Assembly: GCA_009694195.1 (NCBI GenBank)
Contig: SHVQ01000019.1
Location: 1 to 49,728 of the forward strand
Length of the DNA stretch: 49,728 nt
Source of the DNA: Rhodospirillales bacterium
Lineage (GTDB): Bacteria > Pseudomonadota > Alphaproteobacteria > Rhodospirillales > SHVQ01
Direction of reading: 5' to 3'
Within the stretch, counting starts at the first letter, position 1; every line of letters starts with the position of its first letter. This document shows, piece after piece, positions 8,482 through 17,903 of the stretch. The notes below the pieces were generated by a model. That model was not told the DNA's origin and did no database searches. It worked only from the letters and a program-made list of their open reading frames with translations. The translations under genes were made by a program, and so were the position numbers.

Positions 8482-10497
8482 TCACGAGGGGGCTCGCGCC
8501 TTGAGGGTGCGCACCTCGGCCGGGTCGCCGGGCTTGAGGCCGAGGCTCACCCGCGCCTCCGGCCCGAGCGCGACCGCGCCGGCCGCGACCTCGGGCGACG
8601 CCGCGATCCACGAGCGGAGCGGCGCGCCGAAGGGATTGACGAACTCGACGAGCGCGCCGTCGCCGCCGAGCGCCTGGACGTCGGCCGGGGAAAACACGGT
8701 CACCCGGCGGCCGTCCTCGAAGCGGTCGAGATCGGCGGCCGTCACCTGCAATCGGCGGACCTGGCCGGTCATCTGGCGGCGGAGCGTCTTCGTCGCCGCT
8801 TCATCGACCGCGCCTTTCACGATGACGACGCCGTATCGCGCCCGTGCGTGGCCGGCCGTGATGTAGCATTCGCGCACGTCCAGGGCGACCTGGGCGGGAT
8901 CGCGCTCGGTCGCCGTCCCGTACCCGCCGCCGCCCGCCGTCTCCACCACCACCACGTCGCCTTGGCGCAAGGGGAAGCCGGAAACTTTGCCCGGCACGTT
9001 CGAGGGCGCGATGATCTCGTTGCCGCGCCGGACGGTGAAACGGTTCGGCGCCCCCGCATGTCCGCCGCAGACGCCGTAGGGCGGAATCAGGTTGCGGTCG
9101 GAGAGTTCGGAGAACCGGCCCTCCTCGGCCAGCAGGCGAATCTCGCGCTTCAAGCCGAGGCCGCCTCGCTTCATCCCGGCGCCGGAGGTATCCGGATTCA
9201 ACGCGCACGTTTCGATCAGCAGCGCGTGCTCGATCTCGACGGCTTCCACCGGCTGGATCGAGCTGAAGTCGCCTTCGTCGTAGGCGCGCATGGCGTCCGA
9301 GCCGTCGTGCTCGAGGAAGCCGCCGGTGCCGCCCGCCGGGTATTCGTAGAAGATCGTGTCGCGCCCGCGCCGCGGATGCCGGCTGCCGATGTACGTGTGA
9401 TTGGACGTGCCTTTGATGTCGCCCGCCACGTACTTCGGCACCGCGCTCGCGAGCGCCCCCATCATCACGGACTCGACCCGGCGGCGGATCTCCGTGTAGC
9501 CGCCGACGGCGCCGGGCGGCTGCACGTTCACGATCGTGCCCTTGGGCGCTTCGACCTGGATGCGGCGGAAGGCGCCGTGGTTGATCGGCCCGTGCGGGTC
9601 GAGCAGCGCCTTCAACGCGACGAACGTCCCCATCGCGGTGACCGCGAGGCTTCCGTTGACCGGGCCCTGAACCTGGAGCGACGAGCCGGCGTAGTCGACG
9701 TGGAGGCGCTCCTCCTTCGCCGTCACCTTCACCTTGAGCAGCACCGGGCGCCCGGCGTTGTCGCTGTCGAGATAGTCCTCGTAGCGGTAGACGCCCTCCG
9801 GGATCGTCGCGATCGCGCGCCGCATGCGCTTTTCCGCGCGGTCGAGCAGCGCCCGCATGACGGACGCGAGCTGGGCGCGGCCGAATTTTTCGACCAGCTC
9901 GTCCAGGCGGCCCTTCGCCGTGTTGCAGCAGGCGAGCATGGCGTGGAAGTCGCCCTCGCGCTCGTCGGGGATGCGGACGTTGGAGAAAATGAGGTTGAGC
10001 AGGCTTTTGACCGGCTTGCCCTTCTCGTAGACCTTGATGAAGGGGATGCGGAGCCCTTCCTGGAAGATCTCCGTCGCTTGGCCGGAGATGCTGCCGGGCG
10101 TCATCCCGCCGATGTCGCCCCAGTGCGCGCGCGTGACGATGAACGCGATCGGCTTCCGCCCGACGAAGTAGGGCATGATCATCGCGACGTCGTTCATGTG
10201 CGTGCCGGACGAATAGGGATCATTGACGAGGATCACGTCGCCCGGGCTGAGATCGGCGCCGAAGTGCTCCCGCGCCTCCCTGACCTGCCAGGGCAGCGGG
10301 ATCACGTGCGCCGGGCTGTCTTCCGACTGGGCGACGAGCTGGCCCTCGCCGTCCAGGAGCGCGCATGAAAAGTCGTGGCCTTCGTAGATGATCGAGGAAT
10401 GCGCGGTCATGATCATCGTGACCCGCATCTCGCGGACGGTCGCGATCAGGTACTCTTGGATCATCTCCAGCGTGACCAGATCGATCTTGCGTGCCAT
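8482..10497 (-). CDS. hyuB: Hydantoinase B / 5-oxoprolinase B-domain protein (HyuB)
   Basis: 671 residues, larger than the usual ~520-600, but the family signatures are clear: the N-terminal MTAHSSIIYEGHDFSCALLD, NDPYSSGTHMNDVAMI, RAHWGDIGGMTPGS, and late GGGGYGTATERDP. HyuB pairs with HyuA to hydrolyse hydantoins, oxoproline or, in related enzymes, carboxylate acetone-type ketones, using ATP. hyuA lies upstream in the same direction, separated by a repeat. The C-terminal ~100 residues after the glycine-rich motif are probably a family extension. Confidence 0.92.
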   Translation of the reverse strand: MARKIDLVTLEMIQEYLIATVREMRVTMIMTAHSSIIYEGHDFSCALLDGEGQLVAQSEDSPAHVIPLPWQVREAREHFGADLSPGDVILVNDPYSSGTHMNDVAMIMPYFVGRKPIAFIVTRAHWGDIGGMTPGSISGQATEIFQEGLRIPFIKVYEKGKPVKSLLNLIFSNVRIPDEREGDFHAMLACCNTAKGRLDELVEKFGRAQLASVMRALLDRAEKRMRRAIATIPEGVYRYEDYLDSDNAGRPVLLKVKVTAKEERLHVDYAGSSLQVQGPVNGSLAVTAMGTFVALKALLDPHGPINHGAFRRIQVEAPKGTIVNVQPPGAVGGYTEIRRRVESVMMGALASAVPKYVAGDIKGTSNHTYIGSRHPRRGRDTIFYEYPAGGTGGFLEHDGSDAMRAYDEGDFSSIQPVEAVEIEHALLIETCALNPDTSGAGMKRGGLGLKREIRLLAEEGRFSELSDRNLIPPYGVCGGHAGAPNRFTVRRGNEIIAPSNVPGKVSGFPLRQGDVVVVETAGGGGYGTATERDPAQVALDVRECYITAGHARARYGVVIVKGAVDEAATKTLRRQMTGQVRRLQVTAADLDRFEDGRRVTVFSPADVQALGGDGALVEFVNPFGAPLRSWIAASPEVAAGAVALGPEARVSLGLKPGDPAEVRTLKARAPS

Positions 10498-10525
10498 CGC
10501 GCTCTCCTAGAGCCTCGAAACGTAA

Positions 10526-10582
10526 CGTCACCCCCGCGAAAGCGGGGGTCCAGACTGGATGCCCGCGTGCGCGGGCATGACG
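10526..10582. repeat. Palindromic intergenic repeat, family B (short form)
   Basis: Begins CGTCACCCCCGCGAAAGCGG, runs through GGTCCAGACTGGATGCCCGC and ends GGGCATGACG. It is two hairpins in tandem, related to copies at 34362, 41735 and 44348. It fills most of the hyuA-hyuB gap. Confidence 0.75.
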
Positions 10583-10610
10583 AATGGGAGCTTCATCATT
10601 TCGCCTCTCC

Positions 10611-12632
10611 TCACCCGTGCCTGGCGAGCCGGAGGTTACCCCAGGGATCGACGCGCAGCCGCCAGCCCGGCGGCACCACGGTGGTGCTGCCGAATTCCTC
10701 GACGATCGCGGGCCCGTCGAGCGGCGCATCGTGCGCGAGGTCGTCCCGCCAATGGACGGCGCATTCCGCGACCCAGCGGCCGTCGAAATAGACGGGGCGG
10801 CGCACCACGTCGCGCGGCGAATCATGCGCGATGGCGCCGGCGGCGAACAAGGGCCGCGCGACGACGCCGGTGCCGACGACCCGCGCGGCGACCATCTCGA
10901 TGACCTTGCCCTCGCGCTTGAACCCGTAGCGGCGGGCATAGAGCGCCTCGAACTCATGGATGAGCTGGGCCGCGTCCTTCCATTCCGTCGCCATCGGGAC
11001 CGTGAGCTCGAACGCCTGGCCGCGGTAGCGCATGTCGACCATATGCTCGACGCGGATCGCGCCGTCGGCGAAGCCGTCGGCTCGAAGCCGCTTCCGCGCA
11101 CGGCCGGCGAGCCGGTCGAGGACGGCGATCGCCTGGACGAGCGCGGCGTCCGTGCAGGCGTCGAGCACCGTCGCCGCGAAATCGTATCGGATGTCCGCCG
11201 CCGTGAGCCCGATGGCGGAGAGATTTCCGGGAAACCGCGGAATCAGGATGGACTCGATCCCGAGCGCGGCTGCTATTGCCACCGCGTGCAGCGGCCCCGC
11301 GCCTCCCATGGCGAAGAGCGTGTAGGGGCGCGGATCGACGCCGCGCTCGACGGAGATCTCGCGGATCGCGCTGACCATGCGAGTCACCGCGAGCGTGATC
11401 ACGCCGTCGGCAAGCCGCTCGCGGTTCTTGTACTTGGCGGTGGTCTCGAGCCCAGCGAGCGCCGCCGCGGACGCGGCGCGGTCGAGGCGCATGCGGCCGC
11501 CGAGCAACGTCCGCTCATCGAGCCGGCCGAGAACCAGGTTCGCATCCGTCACCGTGAGCGCGACGCCGCCGCGCCCATAGCAGGCGGGGCCGGGGACTGC
11601 GCCCGCGCTTTGCGGGCCGATGCGCAGGCTGCCGTCGATGTCGACCCAGGCGATGGAGCCGCCGCCGGCGCCGACCGTGTTGATGTCGAGCTGCGGTAAT
11701 TTAAGCGGCATGCCGCCGATCGCGCTCTCCTGCACGACCGAAGCCTTGAGGTCGTGGACAAGGGAGACGTCGGTGCTGGTGCCGCCCATGTCGCAGGTGA
11801 TGAAGTCCTTGATGCCGGCGGCGCCGCAGATGAGCAGCCCGCCGTTAACGCCACCCGCCGGGCCCGAGAGAATCGTCCGGGCCGGGAACCGGGCGGCGGT
11901 CGCCGCCGTCATGCTGCCGCCGTTGGACGCCATCACGTAAAGGGACTGGCCGTCGTGCATCAGCCCGTCGAGGCGGCCGAGATAGCCTTCCATCTTCGGC
12001 AGCACGAAGCCGTTGATGACGGCGGTCGAAAGGCGCTCGTATTCCCGGTACTCCGGCACCACGTCGGCCGAGGTGACGATCTTCACGCCCGGCAGGCGCG
12101 CGCGGATCGCCTCCTTCACCTGCTCTTCGTGAGCCGCGTTGCGGTAGGAATGCAGCAGGCAGACGACCACGACCTCGGGCGCGCTCCCAGCGAGCTCATC
12201 GCAGACGCGGGCGAGACTGTCCTCTCCGAGCGCGGTCCACACGCTGCCGTCCGCCAGCAGCCGCTCCTCCACTTCGAAGCGGCGCGAGCGCGGGACGAGC
12301 GGCGCCGCCTTCACGAACTTGGTGTTGAAAAGGCCGGGGCCCTGGCGGCGCGTGCGGCCGATCTCCAGGAGATCGCGGAAGCCGCGCGTCATGACGATCG
12401 CCATCTTGGCGCCGTTCCGCTCGAGGACCGCGTTGGTGGCGATGGTGGTGCCGTGCACGATGCGGACCTCGCCCGTCGCATCCTCGCCGATCTCGCGGAG
12501 CACGTCGGCGAAGCCTTGCGCGGGATCGGCCGGCGTGGTCGGCACCTTGGCGACGCGGATCTGCCCGGACTCGCCGTCGAGCACGGCGAGATCGGTGAAC
12601 GTTCCGCCGACGTCGATCCCGATGGTGCGCAT
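10611..12632 (-). CDS. hyuA: Hydantoinase A / 5-oxoprolinase A-domain protein (HyuA)
   Basis: 673 residues with the actin-like ATPase organisation of the family. The first phosphate loop is GIDVGGTFTDLAVLD at the start; IVHGTTIATNAVLERNG and then GFRDLLEIGR follow. The second ATP-site region is SGPAGGVNGG ... CDMGGTSTDVSLV, and the C-terminal half has AMGGAGPLHAVAIA. It supplies ATP-driven ring opening together with HyuB. It sits between the epimerase and hyuB in the minus-strand cluster. Confidence 0.93.
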   Translation of the reverse strand: MRTIGIDVGGTFTDLAVLDGESGQIRVAKVPTTPADPAQGFADVLREIGEDATGEVRIVHGTTIATNAVLERNGAKMAIVMTRGFRDLLEIGRTRRQGPGLFNTKFVKAAPLVPRSRRFEVEERLLADGSVWTALGEDSLARVCDELAGSAPEVVVVCLLHSYRNAAHEEQVKEAIRARLPGVKIVTSADVVPEYREYERLSTAVINGFVLPKMEGYLGRLDGLMHDGQSLYVMASNGGSMTAATAARFPARTILSGPAGGVNGGLLICGAAGIKDFITCDMGGTSTDVSLVHDLKASVVQESAIGGMPLKLPQLDINTVGAGGGSIAWVDIDGSLRIGPQSAGAVPGPACYGRGGVALTVTDANLVLGRLDERTLLGGRMRLDRAASAAALAGLETTAKYKNRERLADGVITLAVTRMVSAIREISVERGVDPRPYTLFAMGGAGPLHAVAIAAALGIESILIPRFPGNLSAIGLTAADIRYDFAATVLDACTDAALVQAIAVLDRLAGRARKRLRADGFADGAIRVEHMVDMRYRGQAFELTVPMATEWKDAAQLIHEFEALYARRYGFKREGKVIEMVAARVVGTGVVARPLFAAGAIAHDSPRDVVRRPVYFDGRWVAECAVHWRDDLAHDAPLDGPAIVEEFGSTTVVPPGWRLRVDPWGNLRLARHG

Positions 12633-12648
12633 GCCCGCGCTCCCTAGC

Positions 12649-12722
12649 CGTCATGCGCGGGCCTGACCCGCGCATCCACGTCCTTGATTCCGTGGATGGC
12701 CGGGACAAGCCCGGCCATGACG
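12649..12722. repeat. Palindromic intergenic repeat, family A (copy 2)
   Basis: Starts CGTCATGCGCGGGCCTGACC and ends GACAAGCCCGGCCATGACG, with GTGGATGGCCGG in between. Same two-hairpin layout as 1043 and 17802. It separates hyuA from the epimerase gene. Confidence 0.85.
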
Positions 12723-12747
12723 ATGGAGGAATTGCTGAGACTCGAAT

Positions 12748-13719
12748 TCATTTGATGGTGCGCCGCGCTTCGAGCCAGGCGGCGAAGTGCTTGATGCCGC
12801 CGCGGATGGGGTAGCGGGGCGCATAACCGAGAACCTCTTTCGCGAGCTTGAGGTCGAGCGCGCCCAAGGGCTGTTCGGGAACGCCCGGGCGGACGATGAC
12901 GGGCCCAGGCCCGAGTTGAAGATCGGCTTTCGGATAGAGCTCGCGCACCACGCCGGCGACCTGCCGCCAGGTCATCACATCGCCAAGGGCGACGTTGTAG
13001 GCGCGCCCGCGAAGCTTCACCGCCGGCACGTCGAGCGCGGCGAGGAACGCCTGCGTCACGTCCTCCACGTAGGTCGGGTCCTTCGTCTGATCGCCACCCA
13101 CCGTCATGCGGTAGGGCCGCCCCGCTTGCGCCGCCTCCAGCATGTCCTGAATGACGTTGCCGCGGAGGCCGGACGGGCGGCCCGGCCCGTACACGTGCGG
13201 GATGCGGAGCGACACGAAATCGACGCCGTAGCAGGAGTTGTAGACGTTGCCGAGGGCCTCGCTCGCGAGCTTGGTGACGCCGTAAGGCGAATCGGGGTGC
13301 GTCGGATGGCCCTCGTCGACGGGGGCATAGCGGCCGGGGCCGTAGACGCTCTGCGAGCCCATGAACACGATGCGGCCGAGACCGAGGGAGCGCGCGGCTT
13401 CCAGAACGTTGGTGACGCCGAGCACGTTGGTCGTCACCGTGCGGACCGGGCCGTCGATCGAGATGCCGGCACCGACGATCGCGGCGCCGTGCACGATGCG
13501 CTTCGCCTTCGACTGCTGGATCGCGCGCACAAGGCTGAATGAATCCAGGATGTCGCCGGCCGCGAACGGCACGCTCGCGATCGCGTCCGTCTCGTCGAAG
13601 GGCGTCGGCGGGCGCTGGTCGAAGAGCGTGACGGGCGTTCCTCGATTTTGTAGCGCGCGCGCGACCGCCGCGCCGATGAAGCCGCTGCCGCCGGTGATGA
13701 GAACGGGGTCTTTGCTCAC
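12748..13719 (-). CDS. NAD-dependent epimerase/dehydratase (extended SDR)
   Basis: 323 residues. The NAD-binding motif ITGGSGFIG is at residues 8-16, the catalytic pair is Y146 and K150 in SPYGVTKLASEA, and the conserved GSQSVYGPG precedes it. This is the GalE-like extended SDR fold, which epimerises or dehydrates nucleotide sugars or related polyols. In a catabolic cluster it may act on a hydroxy-acid or sugar-like intermediate, but the substrate is not evident. It lies 17 bases after the PrpF-family gene. Confidence 0.88.
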   Translation of the reverse strand: MSKDPVLITGGSGFIGAAVARALQNRGTPVTLFDQRPPTPFDETDAIASVPFAAGDILDSFSLVRAIQQSKAKRIVHGAAIVGAGISIDGPVRTVTTNVLGVTNVLEAARSLGLGRIVFMGSQSVYGPGRYAPVDEGHPTHPDSPYGVTKLASEALGNVYNSCYGVDFVSLRIPHVYGPGRPSGLRGNVIQDMLEAAQAGRPYRMTVGGDQTKDPTYVEDVTQAFLAALDVPAVKLRGRAYNVALGDVMTWRQVAGVVRELYPKADLQLGPGPVIVRPGVPEQPLGALDLKLAKEVLGYAPRYPIRGGIKHFAAWLEARRTIK

Positions 13720-13736
13720 GGTCTACTCGCGTCTGT

Positions 13737-14867
13737 TCAAAAAATCGAATCCGGCACGTGGACGTGGCCGTCCATGATCAGGCGCGCCGTCCGCGTGACG
13801 ATCGCCTTCTTGACGCTGGCGCCCTCGCCATCGGCCGCGATTTCGACCTCGATCACGCCGGAGGGATGGCCGAAGCGCACGCGCCCGCGAGTGCGGGGGC
13901 CGTCGCCGGCCATGAGCTGAACGATCGTCCCCTGAGCCACGGCCGCCGCGGCGGTGCAGATGGTCTCCGCGACGCCGTAGGCCTTGTGCACGATGGAGAG
14001 GAAGATTTCGCGGGCGGTGAAATCCATCGTGGCGGCGGGCACGCGCTCGCGCGAAACGTAAGATGTGTATTCGGCGGCCGGGCCGATGAGGGAGACGAGC
14101 GGGATATTGTCGCTGAGCCCGCCGTCCGGCCCCATGATGCCGGCCTTGCGGGCGACCGCCTGGCGGATCTCTTCGATCTTCGCCATGACGTCCTTCCGAG
14201 AGTCGAGCTCGTCCGGGCCGTCGGTCGGATTCAACTGCAGCGCGCGCGCCTCGACGAATGCCATCGGGTTCGCCATGTCGACGATGGAGACACGCACCGG
14301 CCCCACGCCCGGAACGTCGAGCACGTCGATCGCCTGGCCGGTCGGCAGGAGCTTGCCCGTGGAGGAGCCGGCCGTATCGGCGAAGTCGAGGCGGATGGCG
14401 GCGCCCGAGCCTGGGACGCCTGCGATCACGCAGGTGCCCTCCTCCGCCGCCCGGCCGTCCGCGACCGGCACTTCGGCGATCACCAGGCGGCCCGCGTTGA
14501 CCACGTGAACGGTGACGCGCGCGAGCTTGGCGTTCGTGCGCACGTATTTCTCGTTCACCGCATAGGCCGCGACCGCCGAGAGCACGTTCCCGCAGTAGCC
14601 GGCGTAGTCGACCTTGTCATTGGCGATGCCGACCTGGCCGAACAGGTAATCGATATCGGCGCCGGCCTTGGTCGGAGGGCCGACGATGGCGACCTTGCTG
14701 GTCAGCGGGTCGGCGCCGCCGAGGCCGTCGATCTGGCGGCGGTCGGGGCTTCCGAATACGCGGAGGATGACGCGGTCGCGCTCGTCGGCGTCGTCGGGGA
14801 GCGTGTCGCGGCGGAGCAGGATCCCCTTGCTCGTGCCGCCCCGCATGATCGTGCAGGGAAGCTTCAT
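13737..14867 (-). CDS. PrpF-family isomerase (AcnD-accessory / oxalomesaconate tautomerase type)
   Basis: 376 residues, the usual length for PrpF/GalD proteins, whose fold resembles diaminopimelate epimerase. Family motifs are MRGGTSKGILLRRDTLP at the N-terminus, IDGLGGADPLTSKVAIVGPP and GYCGNVLSAVAAYAV. These enzymes shift double bonds in aconitate-, methylitaconate- or oxalomesaconate-like acids. Its start overlaps the stop of the upstream PrpD gene as ATGA, so the two probably act on the same intermediate. Confidence 0.9.
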   Translation of the reverse strand: MKLPCTIMRGGTSKGILLRRDTLPDDADERDRVILRVFGSPDRRQIDGLGGADPLTSKVAIVGPPTKAGADIDYLFGQVGIANDKVDYAGYCGNVLSAVAAYAVNEKYVRTNAKLARVTVHVVNAGRLVIAEVPVADGRAAEEGTCVIAGVPGSGAAIRLDFADTAGSSTGKLLPTGQAIDVLDVPGVGPVRVSIVDMANPMAFVEARALQLNPTDGPDELDSRKDVMAKIEEIRQAVARKAGIMGPDGGLSDNIPLVSLIGPAAEYTSYVSRERVPAATMDFTAREIFLSIVHKAYGVAETICTAAAAVAQGTIVQLMAGDGPRTRGRVRFGHPSGVIEVEIAADGEGASVKKAIVTRTARLIMDGHVHVPDSIF

Positions 14868-16240
14868 CGCCGGCCTTCAGCCATCATCTGGATGAGCCCG
14901 CCCGCGGCATCGGGCGCGCGGTCGAGGCCGGCGAGCCAAGCCTTGAGCTTCTCCGCCGTCTCCGGCTTCCAGCCCGCGTGCCGGATGCAGTCCTTGAGCT
15001 TCGCCATGCATTCGGCCTCGGTCATCGGATTGTCGGGGTGGCCCTTCATGACAGTGACGTGCTTCTTGAATGTCTTCCCCGCGCGCGTTTTCACCATGAT
15101 GTCCTGCGGGCCGAAGCCGTAGGGATCGGGAGTCGGCACGGTGGTCACTTTCTGTGCGAGCGCCATCATCTTGGGATCGGTCACGACCTTGGGGTCGAGC
15201 TCCTTCAAGCCGACGGCACCGAACATGAGCGCCGCCGCGACATTATAGGCCGTGTTGAACTGGGCGCTCACTTGCGGCGTGTCGCCGATCACGAACGGCC
15301 CGCCCACGTAGTCGTGGGCCTCGCCCGGCATCTTCACTTCGATCGAGTCCACGTCTTCGGGTTTTAGGCTCGCTTCCTTGCGGATTTCGAGAATCGCGTC
15401 GACCGTCCCGTGGCAGAACCGGCAGGAGGGATAGGGCTTCATGCTGGCGGCCTCGCCCTCGAACCAGGTGCCCAGGCGGTCGCGCAATGGCTCCTTGTTA
15501 TATTCGCCCCACTCGTAGAGCGGGAAGAAGCCGAACTTACCTTCAAGCACGTTCTTCGCCCCCGTGATGCCGATGCGGGCGAGCATCACCGCCTCGACCG
15601 CCGCGCGCGAGGAGAACGACGGCTGCAGGCGTTTGGTCAGGCTCCCGTCGAGGATGCACTGGAAGTTGCCGGAGGAAAGGCTGTAGGCGATGCCCATGGC
15701 GTTGTGGAGCTGCGCGCGGTCGAGGCCGAGCACGCGTCCCGCGGCGATGGCGGCGCCGAAGATCCCGCAAGTGGCGGTCGGATGCCAGCCGCGGTAGCGC
15801 TTGATCCCGAGGCCGATGCGGTAGGCGACGTCGACGCCGACCGTGACGGCGGCGAGGAAGTCGGCGCCGGAGACCTTGCCCTTCACTTCGGCCGCCGCGA
15901 GCGCCGCCGGCAGCACCACCGAGTAGGCGTGCATGTCGCCCTTCTCGTGAGTGTCGTCGTAGTCGAAGGCGTGCGCGGTCAGGCTGTTCGCGAGCGCGGC
16001 ATAGGGCGCCGGAAGGCGCAGATCGCGCGTGAGCACGGCGGCCTCGCCGGCGCCGCCCCACGCGGCCAACTGATCGAGGACGGGTGCGACCCCGGGCGCG
16101 CGGGAGCCCGCGATCGTTACCGCGAGCGTGTCCTGGATGAACGCTTTCGTGACGGCGAGCGTCTTGGCCGGGATGTCCCGCGCGTTGACCGCGTAGTCGA
16201 GGATCGGGTTGATGGCGTCCGTCGGGGCGTGCGCGTCCAT
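14864..16240 (-). CDS. MmgE/PrpD family protein (copy C)
   Basis: 458 residues, typical of 2-methylcitrate dehydratase-like proteins. Recognisable features are FIQDTLAVTIAGSRAPG, AHAFDYDDTHEKGDMHAYSV (in two parts), GWHPTATCGIFGAAIAAGRV and the KPYPSCRFCHGTVDA segment. The family includes methylcitrate dehydratase, cis-aconitate decarboxylase and iminodisuccinate epimerase. It is translationally coupled to the PrpF gene downstream and overlaps the 3' end of PrpD copy B by 124 bases. The RBS is GAAGAGGAAATC. Confidence 0.92.
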   Translation of the reverse strand: MDAHAPTDAINPILDYAVNARDIPAKTLAVTKAFIQDTLAVTIAGSRAPGVAPVLDQLAAWGGAGEAAVLTRDLRLPAPYAALANSLTAHAFDYDDTHEKGDMHAYSVVLPAALAAAEVKGKVSGADFLAAVTVGVDVAYRIGLGIKRYRGWHPTATCGIFGAAIAAGRVLGLDRAQLHNAMGIAYSLSSGNFQCILDGSLTKRLQPSFSSRAAVEAVMLARIGITGAKNVLEGKFGFFPLYEWGEYNKEPLRDRLGTWFEGEAASMKPYPSCRFCHGTVDAILEIRKEASLKPEDVDSIEVKMPGEAHDYVGGPFVIGDTPQVSAQFNTAYNVAAALMFGAVGLKELDPKVVTDPKMMALAQKVTTVPTPDPYGFGPQDIMVKTRAGKTFKKHVTVMKGHPDNPMTEAECMAKLKDCIRHAGWKPETAEKLKAWLAGLDRAPDAAGGLIQMMAEGRR

Positions 16241-17670
16241 GATTTCCTCTTCGGTTGGGCCTTGGCCTCGGGCGTGAACAGCGTGAGAAGGCCGGCGACG
16301 TTGGGCAGCGTTTCGACTGTCTTGGTTCGGGCGATCATCCTATCGCAAAGCTTGGCGTATTTGGGCTGCAGCGCGAGAAGCGCGCGGAACTTGTCTTCGA
16401 TCTCGCGCTCGAAGCGCCCCGCCTCGGCATAGATGGGGTTCTCGGGATCGCCCGACGGCAGGTCCTGGTACTTGGAGACCTCGCGGCCGTCCCTGAGGCG
16501 GATCGTCACGTTGGCCGGATAGCGTGCGGGATAGAGCTTCTCGTAGTCCTCGTCGGGAATGCCTTTCACCCGCCTGCAGAGATCGAGAACCTCGGGATCG
16601 CGGATCGCCTTCTCTGTGAAATGCTTGGCCACAGGCGGGCCGCGGAGGATGCTGACGGCGACGGCGTAGGGAATGCTGAATTGCGCGTCCACCACGGTCT
16701 GCGGATTCCTTCGGCGCTCCTCCGGGTTGAACAGCGTGATGTGCGCGGTGCGGTACACGCGCACGGTCGCGTCGGCCACCTGCTCGGGCTTGATCCCGTG
16801 TTCGCGCACAAGCGCGAGAGTCGCGTCCACCACCTGGTGAAAGAACCGGCAGCCGGCGTAGGGCTTGAAGCTGGTGCCGTGGCCCCGGTACTCGGTGCCG
16901 AGGCCGTCGGTGATTTTTGCCGCGTCCCACTTGCGCTCGAAGGAGAACGCCTTCAGGAACCCGTGCTCGCCTTCAAGGATGGTCGCGGGGCCGGTGTAGC
17001 CGCGCTTCGCCAGCATGGCCGCGAGGATGCCGGCTTCGGCCGATTTGCCGGGATGCAGGCGTTTGGTCCAGGAGCCGTCCGCCTTCCACTCCTGGAGACC
17101 CGCGGCTTGCGTCCCGGCGATGCCGAAGGCCTGGACGAGTTGCGTCTCCGAGAGCCGGAAAATCCGGCCAGCGGCCGCGGCGGCGCCGAAAACGCCGCAG
17201 GTCCCGGTCGGATGAAAGCCCTCGTGGTATTGCGTTCCCAAGAAAGCATCGCCGATCCGGGTCATCAACTCGTAGCCCGCGATGACGCCTTCGAGGAACG
17301 CGCGGCCGCTCGCCTTCGCATGCTCGGCCGCCGCTAGAGCCGCCGGGATCACGGCGACGGCGGGATGGACCGCCGCCGTCCGGTGGTCGTCGTCCATTTC
17401 GATCGTGTGTCCCATGACGCCGTTGGCGAGCGCCGCCATGGCGGCCGACGTGCGGAAGTCGTGGCCGATGACGGTCGAGGTCTCGCGGCCGCCCAAGGTC
17501 TTCACCACGTCGGCGATGATGAGGCTTGAAGATTCCGACGATCCCGCAAGCGTCACGCCCAGGTAGTCGAGCACGAAGAGGCGCGCCCGCTCGATCACCG
17601 GTTTCGGAATAACCGCGAGATCGCAGCCGACGACGAACGCGGCGAGCTGTTCGGTCAGCGTCTTAGGCAT
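16117..17670 (-). CDS. MmgE/PrpD family protein (copy B) with out-of-register C-terminal tail
   Basis: 517 residues, some 50-60 longer than its two neighbours of the same family. The core shows RARLFVLDYLGVTLAGS, IEMDDDHRTAAVHPAV, GFHPTGTCGVFGAAAAAGRI and YAGCRFFHQVVDATLA, all family landmarks. The last 41 residues overlap copy C in another frame and are Arg/Ser/Thr-rich, so they look like translated shadow sequence. The natural end is probably near residue 476; a lost stop or a small frameshift would explain it. Confidence 0.88.
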   Translation of the reverse strand: MPKTLTEQLAAFVVGCDLAVIPKPVIERARLFVLDYLGVTLAGSSESSSLIIADVVKTLGGRETSTVIGHDFRTSAAMAALANGVMGHTIEMDDDHRTAAVHPAVAVIPAALAAAEHAKASGRAFLEGVIAGYELMTRIGDAFLGTQYHEGFHPTGTCGVFGAAAAAGRIFRLSETQLVQAFGIAGTQAAGLQEWKADGSWTKRLHPGKSAEAGILAAMLAKRGYTGPATILEGEHGFLKAFSFERKWDAAKITDGLGTEYRGHGTSFKPYAGCRFFHQVVDATLALVREHGIKPEQVADATVRVYRTAHITLFNPEERRRNPQTVVDAQFSIPYAVAVSILRGPPVAKHFTEKAIRDPEVLDLCRRVKGIPDEDYEKLYPARYPANVTIRLRDGREVSKYQDLPSGDPENPIYAEAGRFEREIEDKFRALLALQPKYAKLCDRMIARTKTVETLPNVAGLLTLFTPEAKAQPKRKSWTRTPRRTPSTRSSTTRSTRGTSRPRRSPSRKRSSRTRSR

Positions 17671-17786
17671 GGTTCGGCATTCCGCTCCGTCCCTCCGGCC
17701 GAGAAGCCCCCGGAGAGGATCGCCTCTTCGAGCACCCCGTAGATGCGGTCGTCGAGCGAGCGGTCGTCGGCGAGGCGGAGCTGCAT
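17655..17786 (-). pseudogene. GntR-family regulator N-terminal remnant
   Basis: A 43-residue ORF just upstream of PrpD copy B, overlapping its start by 16 bases. The stretch DDRSLDDRIYGVLEEAILSG matches the opening helix of GntR/FadR regulators (L-x-x-x-V/I-Y-x-x-L-x-x-A-I-L-S-G). It breaks off just where the winged helix should continue. Either a truncated regulator of this cluster or a chance resemblance; I favour a remnant because the match is long and in register. Confidence 0.42.
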
Positions 17787-17801
17787 GTCAGCCACCTACA
17801 T

Positions 17802-17874
17802 CGTCATGCGCGGGCTTGACCCGCGCATCCACGTCTTCAAGGCGTGGATGGCCGTGACAAGCACGGCCATGACG
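17802..17874. repeat. Palindromic intergenic repeat, family A (copy 3)
   Basis: Starts CGTCATGCGCGGGCTTGACC and ends ACAAGCACGGCCATGACG. Same layout as 12649. It lies between the GntR remnant and the DAO-type oxidoreductase. Confidence 0.85.
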
Positions 17875-17903
17875 AAAGAAGAGAGAAGCATGGTCGCACT
17901 CCC

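Noticed and set aside
8416..10368. A 650-codon plus-strand reading frame opposite HyuB
   Set aside because: It is exactly antisense to a clear HyuB protein, is rich in Arg/His/Gly/Asp as expected from the reverse of GC-rich codons, and has no domain.
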